This document shows positions 31,746 through 40,974 of a stretch of DNA of 42,542 bases, piece after piece. Numbering within the stretch: the first letter of the stretch is position 1; each line of letters starts with the position of its first letter. Source of the DNA: Candidatus Enterocloster faecavium (GTDB lineage: Bacteria; Bacillota; Clostridia; Lachnospirales; Lachnospiraceae); NCBI GenBank assembly GCA_019118585.1, contig DWYS01000001.1, positions 1 to 42,542 on the forward strand. The letters run 5' to 3'. A program made the translations under genes and the position numbers. The notes beneath the pieces are model-generated. The model did not search any database. It saw only the letters and a list, made by a program, of their open reading frames with translations, and was not told the origin of the DNA.

Positions 31746-33284
31746 TCAGGCACGATGACCTCCGATCTGGCGGTTTCTCTCCTGGGCTGTGGCCCCCTCT
31801 TCCAGACTCATTCCCTTTAAAACCGCATTTTTCCCAAACTTCTGCTTCATCTCCAGCACCGCTTCCTGGAGACGCTTTTCCCGCTTTTGTCTTCGTTCCT
31901 GCTCTTCATCCTCTTTTTCGGACTGATCCTGCGCAAAAAGTTCCAGCTGCTCCCATGCCCCTTCCTGCACCTCTTCCTCTGCCCTAACGCCCTCCGCTGC
32001 AATGGTCAGACGCCGGACCAGGAGCTTTTGGTCCACCTCACGGTCGAACAGCTCCAAAACCGCCTCCATAATCTCTCTGGAAGAAGAAGTGGGCCTCTTT
32101 AAATGGATGGTCCCATGTCCGTGCCTGGGTACCCTTCTGCCATAGCGGTCCCGTGTAATCTCCCCTTCGTATTCCTCTCCGGTCTGCCCTTCTTCCGCCT
32201 TGTGGCCCTTTAAATTTTCCAAATCATATCCCGCCGTAAGAACCAGCTGAGCCGTCACCTGCTTCCTGGCAGTTAGATCCAGCGCCAGGGAATCCGCCAT
32301 CTCCTTTGCCACCAGGCGGGCTTCCTCCCAGGTATAAGGGCGGCTTAACACCTGTCCGGCCACCAGACTGTTGTTTTTGGGGCGGTAGGCCTTGATGTCC
32401 GCCATGGTACAGGGTTCCCAGCCCCAGGCGTGATCAATGAGCAGCTGGGCATTCACCCCGAACATCCGGTAGAGAAGGTCTTCATTGTAATAATCCGAAG
32501 GCTTTCCCAGAGAACAGCGGGCAATGTCTCCCATGGTGTAAAGTCCCACCTCCTCCAGCTTCCTGGCGGTTCCTCTCCCCACCCGCCAGAAATCCGTCAG
32601 AGGGCGGTAGGTCCAGAGCAGACGGCGGTAGCTTCTCTCATCCAACTGGGCAATCCTCACGCCATTTGCATCCGGGGCCGCGTGCTTGGCTCCGATATCC
32701 ATGGCAACTTTGCACAGATACAGGTTCGTGCCGATGCCGGCTGCCGCTGTAATCCCGGTGGTTTCCTGTACATCCCGGATCATAGCTGAGGCCAGCTGCC
32801 GCGCCGTCATGCCGTAGAGAGTCCGATAGCGGGATGCATCCATCATCACCTCATCGATGGAGTAGACATGAATATCCTCCGGTGCAATATATTTCAGGTA
32901 AATCCCGTAAATATCCGTACTGTACTTCATATAGAGAGCCATCCTGGGTGTGGCGATCAGGTAGGACAGCTCTAAGGAGGGGTCCTCCTTCAGCGCCCGG
33001 GCGTCCCAGGAAATGTCCCGGAAGCGGTGTCCGGGCGCCCTCCCCTTCCGTTCCATATTGACCTTCTTCACCTGCTCCATCACCTGAAAGAGCCTGGGCC
33101 GGCCGGAAATCCCGCAGGCCTTCAGGGACGGTGACACGGCCAGGCAGATGGTCTTCTCCGTCCGGCTCACATCGGCCACCACCAGATTGGTGGTCATGGG
33201 GTCCAGTCCGCGCTCCCGGCATTCCACTGAGGCGTAAAAGGATTTTAAATCGATTGCAATATAAGCGGGTTCCTCCTGATTCAA
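31746..33284 (-). CDS. Y-family (DinB/UmuC) translesion DNA polymerase, SOS-controlled
   Basis: 512 residues from the chosen TTG. Error-prone polymerase for lesion bypass. Catalytic carboxylates are in YIAIDLKSFYASVECRERG and HVYSIDEVMMD; the HhH region (FWRVGRGTARKLEEVG, LYTMGDI) and little-finger domain follow. The C-terminal extension is highly charged (EEEVQEGAWEQ, then KE-rich). The frame is open to 33395, but the ATG at 33368 lies inside the LexA box and only about nine bases after the predicted transcript start. TTG at 33284 has GGAGGG at six bases and gives the standard family N-terminus. Confidence 0.92.
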   Translation of the reverse strand: MNQEEPAYIAIDLKSFYASVECRERGLDPMTTNLVVADVSRTEKTICLAVSPSLKACGISGRPRLFQVMEQVKKVNMERKGRAPGHRFRDISWDARALKEDPSLELSYLIATPRMALYMKYSTDIYGIYLKYIAPEDIHVYSIDEVMMDASRYRTLYGMTARQLASAMIRDVQETTGITAAAGIGTNLYLCKVAMDIGAKHAAPDANGVRIAQLDERSYRRLLWTYRPLTDFWRVGRGTARKLEEVGLYTMGDIARCSLGKPSDYYNEDLLYRMFGVNAQLLIDHAWGWEPCTMADIKAYRPKNNSLVAGQVLSRPYTWEEARLVAKEMADSLALDLTARKQVTAQLVLTAGYDLENLKGHKAEEGQTGEEYEGEITRDRYGRRVPRHGHGTIHLKRPTSSSREIMEAVLELFDREVDQKLLVRRLTIAAEGVRAEEEVQEGAWEQLELFAQDQSEKEDEEQERRQKREKRLQEAVLEMKQKFGKNAVLKGMSLEEGATAQERNRQIGGHRA

Positions 33285-33361
33285 TCTGTTCCCTCCCATC
33301 CCTGGTACGACCGTTTCTTGATAGGATTCCCGGAAACTGGTCAAATTATAGCGGTTTTGTT

Positions 33362-33375
33362 CGAACATACGTTCT
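33362..33375. promoter_or_regulatory. LexA (SOS) operator
   Basis: CGAACATACGTTCT matches 13 of 14 positions of the gram-positive LexA consensus CGAACRNRYGTTYC. It sits just downstream of the -10 box of the polymerase promoter, where bound LexA blocks initiation. Confidence 0.9.
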
Positions 33376-33383
33376 ATTCTTTT

Positions 33384-33411
33384 ATTATACCACAATGCCT
33401 GTTTTTTTCAA
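33384..33411 (-). promoter_or_regulatory. Promoter of the Y-family polymerase gene
   Basis: Minus-strand TTGAAA (33406-33411), 16-base spacer, TATAAT (33384-33389) with an extended -10 TG. It starts nine bases after the sbcC stop, and no terminator separates the two, so read-through from sbcDC is possible as well. Confidence 0.8.
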
Positions 33412-33419
33412 CAGCAGAT

Positions 33420-36400
33420 TCAGCTGATTTTCCATTGAACCTGACTGCCCTTCTCATCCCTGGTGACAATCAGCTGGTCCTCAATCTCCTGCTTCAGCTC
33501 CGTCACATGGGAGATAATCCCCACCAGCCGGGAGCCCTCCGCCATTTCCTGCAGCACCTTGACCGCCTGGTCCCTGGAGCGCTCGTCCAGAGAGCCGAAG
33601 CCCTCATCAATAAACAAAATATCCAGGTTAACAGCGCCGGATCCGGCCTGAATCCGGTCCGCCATCCCCAGTGCCAGGGACAAGGCGGCCATAAAGGATT
33701 CCCCTCCGGAAAGAGTGCGGATTTCCCGTTCTTTTCCCGTAAGGGCAGAGTATACCATCAAGTCCAGCCCCCGGTTCTTTCCTTCCCCTGCTTTTTCCAG
33801 CTGGTACATCCGCAGTTCGAACTGTCCTCCGGACATATCCCGGAACCGGCGGTTTGCCCGCTCTAAAATCTGTTCCAGATAACGGCGCTGCACATAGGTC
33901 TCCAGGTCCATGCGGCTTCCCGTCTTATTTCCGGATAAAATCCGGTAAAGGCGGTCCAGGCGTTCGTACTCTCCCACTGCCTTCCGGCGTTTTTCAAGGC
34001 TGGGAACCATGGCTTCATAGGCCAGACCGATCGTTTCATACTCTCTTCTGCGTCTCTCCAGAAGCTGCCTGGACTCCTCCATCTGCCGCTTCGCATTCTC
34101 GCAGGACTCCTCCAGCTCCTTTAAATCCGGCATAGAACGCTGTCCAATGGCTTCGGCCAGCGAATGAATGCGGGCAAGAGCACCCGCTCTTCTTTCCTTA
34201 TAAGACTGTACGGTTTCTGAAAGTTCCCCGGAAGCCTCTTTTGCGTAAGCAAAGGTCAGGGACTGCCACTGTTCCTGGCTCCAGCCCTTTTTCTCCATCG
34301 AATCCTGGTAGGCTTGTTTTCTCTTTTCCTCTTCCAGCATCATATCCGGAAGCTCCGCCTCAAAGCGGCCCACCAGCGTCTTTGCCCTGCCGAGACGTTC
34401 CCGGACCGACTGGGCCTGCTGGCGCGCACCGTTCCACCTGCTCTCCGCCTCTGTCTTCCTTCTTTTTGCTTCAGACAGCACGCCTCGGGCAGTACCCTCA
34501 TCTGGGTACTCCTTTTCTTTTTCATAAGTTTCCGCCTTGGCGCGGCTCTGGTCCAGGCGGGTCTTCACTTCCTCCAGCGTCATTCTGGCCCGCTCCAGTG
34601 CTTCCTTTCTCTGTTTTCTCTGCCCCTCCACCTTTGAAAGGGCATCCAGAAGGCTCTCATGCCTCTTTTCCTTCTCCTTCAGGCGTTCTCCCTCTTCCTT
34701 TAGACGGGCAGCTCTCTCTCCCAGCTTTTCTTCCCACTCTTTCAAGGTTCCGCAGACGCCACCGATCCAGTCCAAAGACTCCAGTTCCTTTTGAAGGCGC
34801 TCTTTGTCCTGCTGAATATGCTGTTTCTTTTCCTCTAAGAGAGCCAGCGAAGAGCTGGCCCGGGCTGCCAGTTCTTCTTGTCTGGTCCTAAGAATCCCCG
34901 TTTTCTCCTCCAATTCTTCCAGCTCCCTGCGCTCCACCGGGATATTCTCATCAGACGGCGTACAGGGAGAAGGATGGACTGTGGAGCCGCAGACCGGACA
35001 GGGCTTTCCCGGTTTCAATTCCCGTGCCAGAAGACCGGCCTGCCCGTCCAGAAAGCGCTGGCGCAGAGCCTCATATTGAGCATTCCATTCCCGGTACTCT
35101 TCCCTGGCCCTTGTATATCGGCTTTGAGCTTCCCTGGCTTCTTTTTCCTGCTCCCCGGCCTCCCTGGACATCTTGCGGAGGGAGTCTGTCTCCTGGATGA
35201 AACGGGCTGTCTCCTCCTTTTTCGACTGCCAGAGGGCCAGCTCCTTCCCAATGCTCTGCAGCTCTCTTTCCTGATTTCTCCACTGCTCTTCCCGGCGCTC
35301 CAGTTCCTGCACCTGATCTTCCGCCCGGGTGAAATCTTCCTGCGCCTTCACCAGCAGCTTTTCCCCCTGCCGTATATCTTCTCCGGCAGCCGAGAGCTCC
35401 TGCAAAACCTTCATGGCCCGGTTTACCCGGTCCGAAATCCGGTTAAAATTCTCCGTCTCCTGGTCCAGAATCTTCTTTCTGTCTTCCTCCTGCGCGGCCG
35501 CCTCTTCTGAATTTTTCTCAAGCCCCGGCAGCTGTTCCTTTTCCTTCTCCATCTGCTCTCTGATCCGCTCTGTGCGCTGCATCGCTTCAATATAGCGTTC
35601 ATAGAGTTCTTCCATCTGGTATGCCTCCTGGATCTGCCCGGCCAGCCGCCAGGTCCTCTCCATCTCCTCCTTCTGCTCATCGCACAGCCTGAGCTGCTCC
35701 TCTGCTTTTTTCAGCTGCTCAAAGCGGCTGCTCAGCTCCTTGGCCTGTGTCAGCTCATCCCGCTTTTCATCCCGAAGCTTCCCCAGCCTTTCCGCGTTTT
35801 CTTCTGCCTCCCGTCTTTGAATGTCCAGCCAGGAGCGCAGCATCTCCAGTTCCAGGGTCAGCTGCTCCAGATCCTCTTTTACAAAAACTTCCTCCTGGGT
35901 AATTCTTTCCTTCTGCTCACACAGTTCCTGTGCCCTGTCATAATCCTGTGGGATCTGGATTCGCGCCGCTTCCAGACGGCAGGCCGCTTTAATCTGCCGG
36001 ATTTCCTCCTCTTTCGCCTTTCTGCGCTTTCCCAGCTCCTCCACAATTTCCTGATATTGGCCGGTGTGAAATAATTTGCGAAAAATTGCCTTTTTATCAT
36101 CCGACCTGGCCCTCAAAAATTCCATAAATTCTCCCTGGGCAATCATGGCCACCTGCATAAACTGGGCCTTGGTCAGCCCCACCAGCTCCACCAGCTTTCG
36201 GTCTGTTTCCTTAGAGGGATATTCGGAACCATCCGGCATCTGCAGAGAAACCGTCTCGCTTACATCCTTCATCCCGGTTCCCCTCTTTAAGGGCCTTCTG
36301 TGCCTGGGGGTCCGCCGGACGGTATAGATCTTTTTTGCCTCTCCTCTGCCCTCGCTGAAGGTCAGCTCCACAAATGGTACTGTCTGCGGCAAAGCAAACT

Positions 36401-36608
36401 GGCTCTGCAGCTCTGCTCCGTCCTTGCGGCTTACATTGGAACTGGCCTCCCCGTAAAGAGCAAATACAATGGCATCAAAAATAGTGGTTTTTCCGGCTCC
36501 CGTATCCCCGGTGATCAGAAACAGGTTCTGGTCCGGTTTTTCAAAATCAATGACCGTCCGGCGTCCGTAGGAGCCAAATGCCTCCATCATCAACTTTAGC
36601 GGCTTCAT
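33420..36608 (-). CDS. sbcC: Exonuclease SbcCD subunit C (Rad50-like ATPase)
   Basis: 1062 residues. SMC-like ATPase that works with SbcD to cut hairpins and DNA ends. Walker A GDTGAGKTT (34-42), two long coiled coils (about 180-530 and 545-880) around the zinc hook CPVCG (near 536), then signature RTLSGGESFMAALSLALG (near 965) and Walker B LDILFIDEGFGSLDE (near 1000). Full length for the family. It begins directly after the sbcD stop codon (0 bases), so translation is coupled. Confidence 0.97.
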   Translation of the reverse strand: MKPLKLMMEAFGSYGRRTVIDFEKPDQNLFLITGDTGAGKTTIFDAIVFALYGEASSNVSRKDGAELQSQFALPQTVPFVELTFSEGRGEAKKIYTVRRTPRHRRPLKRGTGMKDVSETVSLQMPDGSEYPSKETDRKLVELVGLTKAQFMQVAMIAQGEFMEFLRARSDDKKAIFRKLFHTGQYQEIVEELGKRRKAKEEEIRQIKAACRLEAARIQIPQDYDRAQELCEQKERITQEEVFVKEDLEQLTLELEMLRSWLDIQRREAEENAERLGKLRDEKRDELTQAKELSSRFEQLKKAEEQLRLCDEQKEEMERTWRLAGQIQEAYQMEELYERYIEAMQRTERIREQMEKEKEQLPGLEKNSEEAAAQEEDRKKILDQETENFNRISDRVNRAMKVLQELSAAGEDIRQGEKLLVKAQEDFTRAEDQVQELERREEQWRNQERELQSIGKELALWQSKKEETARFIQETDSLRKMSREAGEQEKEAREAQSRYTRAREEYREWNAQYEALRQRFLDGQAGLLARELKPGKPCPVCGSTVHPSPCTPSDENIPVERRELEELEEKTGILRTRQEELAARASSSLALLEEKKQHIQQDKERLQKELESLDWIGGVCGTLKEWEEKLGERAARLKEEGERLKEKEKRHESLLDALSKVEGQRKQRKEALERARMTLEEVKTRLDQSRAKAETYEKEKEYPDEGTARGVLSEAKRRKTEAESRWNGARQQAQSVRERLGRAKTLVGRFEAELPDMMLEEEKRKQAYQDSMEKKGWSQEQWQSLTFAYAKEASGELSETVQSYKERRAGALARIHSLAEAIGQRSMPDLKELEESCENAKRQMEESRQLLERRRREYETIGLAYEAMVPSLEKRRKAVGEYERLDRLYRILSGNKTGSRMDLETYVQRRYLEQILERANRRFRDMSGGQFELRMYQLEKAGEGKNRGLDLMVYSALTGKEREIRTLSGGESFMAALSLALGMADRIQAGSGAVNLDILFIDEGFGSLDERSRDQAVKVLQEMAEGSRLVGIISHVTELKQEIEDQLIVTRDEKGSQVQWKIS

Positions 36609-37754
36609 CTATTTCACCTCCTGTACCTGCTCTACGATATCCCTGAGCAGTTTCCGGTCTTCCTCATCCAAATCTTTTAAAAATGCGCAGCATAAGGCAA
36701 AGGGGTCCATCTCCTCCTCCGCTCCTTCTGCCATCCCATAGTCCGCTCCTGTTTCATTTTCCCTGCGCACCTCCAGAAGGTAGGGAAATGCCCGCCGGAT
36801 GCGTTCCTGAAGGTCAGCCTCCTCCTGGATCTTCCCGGTCAGCACTACGGAAACGTAATCTGTACCGGCTTCAGCCAAAACCTCCTCCAGGCTTCCTCTG
36901 ACAATCCGGATCTGCCGCAGGGGATTTAAAGGCAGGACCTGAATCTCTACCTTTCCCTTTTCCAGCATCTCCACCATCACGACCCCCTTCTGCTGTCCCG
37001 CCTCGCTGACGGAAACAGCCAGGGGCGTGCCGCAGTATCGGAAACGCTCCCCGCCCACCGTCATGGGCTTGTGTATATGCCCCAGGGCTCCGTAATCAAA
37101 CGCTTCCAGAACGGAGGCCGAAACCTGGTCGATATTTCCCACGGTGCGGATTTCCGAATCCATCCGCAAGATCGCATCCGCCTCCTTGCCGGACGGCAGG
37201 TAAAACTGATGACTGACCAGCACATTCCGCTGGGACCGGTCCACCTCCTCCCGCAGGATCATGCGGCGGACCGTCTCATCGTAAGAGCAATTATTTCCAT
37301 GCTCGTCCATTCCCACTACCTGCCGGACCATAGAAGGTCGTACAAAGGGCAGCAGGTAAAAATTCACCGGCCCGTAAGAATCATAAAGCTGCACCTTTTC
37401 CATTTTTTCCTCCGGGCTTTGAGGCGGAAGACCAATCATATGAACCTGCTGACGGGACAAAAGGCTCCGAAAGCAGTTGACTCTGGGACCGCTGTCATGG
37501 TTTCCGCTGATGAGCATGATCTCCGCCCCGGGAACCGCCTCCCTCAGACCGGTTAAAAACCGGTCGAATGTTTCCACCGCCTCGGCGGCAGGAACTGCTT
37601 TATCGTAAATATCCCCGGCGATCACCACGGCATCCGGCTTCTCACGGGCCGCCAGACGGACAATCTCATTTAGAATATATTCCTGGTCCTCCCTTAAATC
37701 CCGGTTCATCAGCTTTAAGCCGATGTGCAGGTCGGAAAGGTGAAAAAATTTCAT
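36609..37754 (-). CDS. sbcD: Exonuclease SbcCD subunit D (Mre11-like nuclease)
   Basis: 381 residues. Metallophosphoesterase motifs in order: HLSDLHIG (5-12), AGDIYD (near 50), SGNHDSG (near 84), LVSHQ, and GHIHKP near 225. The C-terminal capping domain follows. Start ATG after AAGGAGG. First gene of sbcDC, with its own promoter directly behind the terminator of the neighbouring operon. Confidence 0.97.
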   Translation of the reverse strand: MKFFHLSDLHIGLKLMNRDLREDQEYILNEIVRLAAREKPDAVVIAGDIYDKAVPAAEAVETFDRFLTGLREAVPGAEIMLISGNHDSGPRVNCFRSLLSRQQVHMIGLPPQSPEEKMEKVQLYDSYGPVNFYLLPFVRPSMVRQVVGMDEHGNNCSYDETVRRMILREEVDRSQRNVLVSHQFYLPSGKEADAILRMDSEIRTVGNIDQVSASVLEAFDYGALGHIHKPMTVGGERFRYCGTPLAVSVSEAGQQKGVVMVEMLEKGKVEIQVLPLNPLRQIRIVRGSLEEVLAEAGTDYVSVVLTGKIQEEADLQERIRRAFPYLLEVRRENETGADYGMAEGAEEEMDPFALCCAFLKDLDEEDRKLLRDIVEQVQEVK

Positions 37755-37791
37755 ATAGGGTCCTCCTTGAGCAGTTTTCTATATTCCTTAA

Positions 37792-37820
37792 ATTATAGCA
37801 TGTTTCCATTTTTTTCACAA
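37792..37820 (-). promoter_or_regulatory. Promoter of sbcDC
   Basis: Minus-strand TTGTGA (37815-37820), 17-base spacer, TATAAT (37792-37797) with an extended -10 TG. No LexA box is visible here, unlike the polymerase promoter. The -35 abuts the T-tract of the next operon's terminator. Confidence 0.75.
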
Positions 37821-37873
37821 AAAAATTCCGTATTACAAAGGTCCTATTTTTAAATGGCCAATCTAATACGGAA
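37818..37873 (-). terminator. Rho-independent terminator of the catabolic operon
   Basis: TTCCGTATTA (37826-37835) pairs perfectly with TAATACGGAA (37864-37873), followed on the minus strand by seven T. It lies 13 bases past the AroE-like stop. Confidence 0.9.
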
Positions 37874-37885
37874 CTATATAACTTT

Positions 37886-38785
37886 TTATTTCTTTTGTGC
37901 TAATCGCAGATCTCTCATGGCAACCGCTATGCAAACTGCTTCTTCTGCTTCTTTTAAAGCTGAATCCGGCATATCAACATCAAATCGAAATTTCATCATT
38001 GCGATTTGCTGACACGCGAGCATACCCATACCATTTACCGTCTTCAATCCTCTTGCTGCCGCCTTATCCAATAATGAAGTATGAGGGTAAAGCACATCTG
38101 CTACTACTGCTGTATCTGGCAGTTTATCTACAAAACCCAAATCTTTATAATCATTTTTATGTCCTGCCGCCCCTAGTGTTGTACATTGAACCAGAAGATC
38201 GGTTTTTTGCGCCATCTTTTCCAGATTTTCTTTTGTCATTTCTAAACTATAGGTTTTTACAGGATATAGTAATTTCAATTGTTCTGCAATATATTCTGCC
38301 TTTTCTTTTGTTCTATTAATAACGCAAACACTTGAAGCTCCTCTTTTACACAGATCGGCAGCAATAGGGCCTGCCACTGCACCAGCTCCAAGTATCGTTA
38401 CCCTGCTGCCTTCAATCTTTGCTCCAGAACGAGCTATTGCCATCCCCATTCCAACACCATCCAGCCCTACTCCGACCAGTTTGCCATCCACCCATTTCAC
38501 GTGGTTGACACACTTAAAAACACGGCTGGATTCTTCACATTCATCCAGATATTTAATTATCTCGCTTTTAAAGGGTGTAGTAATATCAAATCCTGACATT
38601 CCCATCACTCGATTACCCTCTATAAATGCTGGAAGATCCTCTGGTTTTAACTCAATCGCAAGACAGATTGCATTTAAATTCGCAATCTCGTACATCCGAT
38701 TATGTACATAGGCAGCGCAACTATAATCAAGGGGATATCCAATTTGGCAGCTATATTTTGTATTAATATCAAATTTAACTCTCAA
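37886..38785 (-). CDS. Shikimate/quinate-dehydrogenase-like (AroE family) protein with altered substrate pocket
   Basis: 299 residues. AroE two-domain fold: substrate domain (GYPLDYSCAAYVHN, FDITTPFK, CVNH, LDGVGM) and Rossmann domain (ILGAGAVAGPIAADL; NRTKEKAE, an NADP-type loop). The catalytic pair K73 and D109 and the ring-contacting N94 are kept. In AroE an S-x-S pair and an Asn bind the shikimate carboxylate; here the pair is S22/A24 and the Asn is D67. This argues against housekeeping shikimate synthesis and for a substrate without that carboxylate, such as a cyclitol. Last gene of the AT-rich operon, 13 bases after the zinc dehydrogenase. Confidence 0.85.
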   Translation of the reverse strand: MRVKFDINTKYSCQIGYPLDYSCAAYVHNRMYEIANLNAICLAIELKPEDLPAFIEGNRVMGMSGFDITTPFKSEIIKYLDECEESSRVFKCVNHVKWVDGKLVGVGLDGVGMGMAIARSGAKIEGSRVTILGAGAVAGPIAADLCKRGASSVCVINRTKEKAEYIAEQLKLLYPVKTYSLEMTKENLEKMAQKTDLLVQCTTLGAAGHKNDYKDLGFVDKLPDTAVVADVLYPHTSLLDKAAARGLKTVNGMGMLACQQIAMMKFRFDVDMPDSALKEAEEAVCIAVAMRDLRLAQKK

Positions 38786-38798
38786 GCCATTTCCTCCA

Positions 38799-39842
38799 TT
38801 AAATCATTTTAATTACACTTTTTAGCGTATGTTCTTTATTATGAATTGCCTGCACAAAGGCCTCGTTTACCTCTGGAAAACTGCGGATATCTGTCACAAT
38901 TTCTTTTAACCGGACACGTCCCTGTGCCGCCAGACGAATTGCCAAAGGGTAGTCGTTACAATATCGGTAAATCCCCATCAATACAATCTCTCTATGCGCT
39001 ATTTCCCAAAAGTTAAAGGAGACCTCTCCAAATATATTACCCACCATCATAATTGTTCCTGCAGACTTACATAAACTTGGAGCCATTTTCAGAGTTGTCG
39101 GGCTACCTGCAGTTTCAAATATAATATCAGCGCCATGGCCGCCCATTATCTCATAAATTGCAGAAGCACAGTCCTCTTTTTGCGAATTAACAACATAATC
39201 AGCGCCCAATTCTTTTGCTTTTTCTAGTCTGGAATCAAATATATCAACGGCTACAATTGGGTCTGCTCCCATGGCTTTGCAAGCCATCAACGTCATCATG
39301 CCAATACAGCCTGTTCCCAAAATTACAATTCCTTTGCCAAAAGATACGTTCGCCTGTTTTGCTGCATGCAACCCGATTGCAAAGGGTTCAATCAATGCTC
39401 CTTCCAGAGTACTCATATTATCCGGAATTTTAAAACATAAAGAAGCTTTGTGCGCAACATAATCCCGAAGCACACCATTAAATGGAGGGACTGACTTAAA
39501 CTGTACATTTGCGCATAGATTATATTTTCCGCTTTTGCATTCCTCGCATTCTCCACAGGCGATTCCAGGTTCCAACGCCACTCGATCCCCAATTTTTAGA
39601 GAATGCACATTTTTCCCTATATCCATAATGACTCCGGCGCATTCATGGCCTAATATATGTGGAAAAGGAATTGGCCCCTTACTATAGCAGCCTGTTTCAA
39701 AGTAATGCATATCCGAACCGCAAATTCCAACATATTCCACCTTTATCAGCACCTCGTCATCAGCGATAACTGGTATATCTATTGTTCTTATCTCAATTTT
39801 TCCCATTTCTGTCAACCAAGCAGAACGATTTTCCATTTTCAA
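38799..39842 (-). CDS. Zinc-dependent medium-chain alcohol dehydrogenase (sorbitol/threonine dehydrogenase type)
   Basis: 347 residues. Catalytic zinc site: Cys in GICGSDMHYFETG and HE in GHECAGV. Structural zinc loop CGECEECKSGKYNLC (four Cys). Rossmann motif GTGCIGMMTLMACKAMGAD. AVDIFDSR has an acidic residue at the strand end, pointing to NAD+. Family members oxidise polyols or secondary alcohols of sugars. In this operon a polyol or cyclitol is the natural suggestion. AT-rich like its neighbours. Confidence 0.92.
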   Translation of the reverse strand: MKMENRSAWLTEMGKIEIRTIDIPVIADDEVLIKVEYVGICGSDMHYFETGCYSKGPIPFPHILGHECAGVIMDIGKNVHSLKIGDRVALEPGIACGECEECKSGKYNLCANVQFKSVPPFNGVLRDYVAHKASLCFKIPDNMSTLEGALIEPFAIGLHAAKQANVSFGKGIVILGTGCIGMMTLMACKAMGADPIVAVDIFDSRLEKAKELGADYVVNSQKEDCASAIYEIMGGHGADIIFETAGSPTTLKMAPSLCKSAGTIMMVGNIFGEVSFNFWEIAHREIVLMGIYRYCNDYPLAIRLAAQGRVRLKEIVTDIRSFPEVNEAFVQAIHNKEHTLKSVIKMI

Positions 39843-39904
39843 ACCCCCGTTTCTTTCTCAACAGGCAATCCATTCCTTTGGATTGCCTGCCCATCACGAA
39901 ATAA

Positions 39905-40918
39905 CTATTGTATTACACCGTTTTCTTTATGCATTTCGATAAAGGTTTCAATATTATCTTCAGTAATCAGTACTGGCTCAAGTTCCATTTTAACAGCTTC
40001 CATATCTGGATCTGCATAAAGCTGTTTGGCAAGCTCAACTGTGGCCTCCGCCATTTCGTCTGCATCCTGCAAAACAGAGCCTGTCTCTTCTCCCGCTTCG
40101 ATAGAAAGACATCCGTCTGCCAAACCATCAATCCCATAAAACTGCATAGTCTGAACATCCCGTCCATCTGCCTTTGCAGCCTCAATGGCTCCTAATACCA
40201 TACCGTCATTGGCCGAAAGCACCGCATCTATCTGTTCGAATCGCTGACACCAATCACTCATAATATTAATAGCAGTATCTTTACTCCATCCCTCGCAATT
40301 TTGAGTATCAAGTATTTCCACATCAGGCCTTTCATTTTCAATCATATCGACATACGCTTGCGCACGCTCCTCACTAGAGAACAAAGAAGGGGTAGATTTA
40401 AGGATACAAACCTTCGCATTTTCCGGAAGTTTTTTTGCCGCATAAGCAGCAACCATACTTCCCATCTCGTACTCAGGATAAAATACATTCATGGAAACGC
40501 CATCTGAAACCTCATTATTAATAACGACACTCCGTACTCCCTCGGAAGCAAAATCCTGAAGCAATGCATCGGTATCCTGCGAACCAGATACTTTTTGAAG
40601 AACGACAATTCCATATCCATCCAAAATCGCTTGATTATAAAAGCTTTCTGTATTGGCTGGATCTCCTTGCTGATCTAAAACCACATACTCAGCTTCAGGC
40701 CAGTTCTCCTCCATATATTTTTCACACATGTTCATTAACCAAGTACTATATGGATCGGCAAGATTTTTTGCAATTATCATGACTTTAGGCGAAGTCTCTG
40801 TTGCCTGTTCTGACGCTTCTTCAGACACTGCCGATTCCTCAGCCGCATTTCCAGAGCAACCACAGATTGAACCTGCCATCAATGCAATCGTCAAACCAAC
40901 TGTCAAAAATTTTTTCAT
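39905..40918 (-). CDS. Sugar-binding ABC lipoprotein (RbsB/periplasmic-binding-4 type)
   Basis: 337 residues. Signal peptide with a Cys at the lipobox (SICGC, C21), a short Glu/Ser/Ala linker, then two Rossmann-like lobes: PKVMIIAKNLADPYSTW, VVLDQQGDPAN, VVINNEVSD, AVLSANDGMVLGAIEA, FYGIDGLADG. It resembles ribose/galactose/inositol-type binding proteins. The matching ATPase and permease genes are not in the window. Gaps of about 60 bases to both neighbours on the same strand suggest co-transcription, with extra expression possible from internal signals. Start after AGGAGG. Confidence 0.9.
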   Translation of the reverse strand: MKKFLTVGLTIALMAGSICGCSGNAAEESAVSEEASEQATETSPKVMIIAKNLADPYSTWLMNMCEKYMEENWPEAEYVVLDQQGDPANTESFYNQAILDGYGIVVLQKVSGSQDTDALLQDFASEGVRSVVINNEVSDGVSMNVFYPEYEMGSMVAAYAAKKLPENAKVCILKSTPSLFSSEERAQAYVDMIENERPDVEILDTQNCEGWSKDTAINIMSDWCQRFEQIDAVLSANDGMVLGAIEAAKADGRDVQTMQFYGIDGLADGCLSIEAGEETGSVLQDADEMAEATVELAKQLYADPDMEAVKMELEPVLITEDNIETFIEMHKENGVIQ

Positions 40919-40974
40919 AGAAATCCTCCTTTTTTAATTTCATTTTTTCAACTCTCAAAGATATCTTCTGTGCC

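Noticed and set aside
37792..37820. Possible LexA box at the sbcDC promoter
   Set aside because: No CGAAC-N4-GTTCG-like sequence is present; only the polymerase promoter has one.
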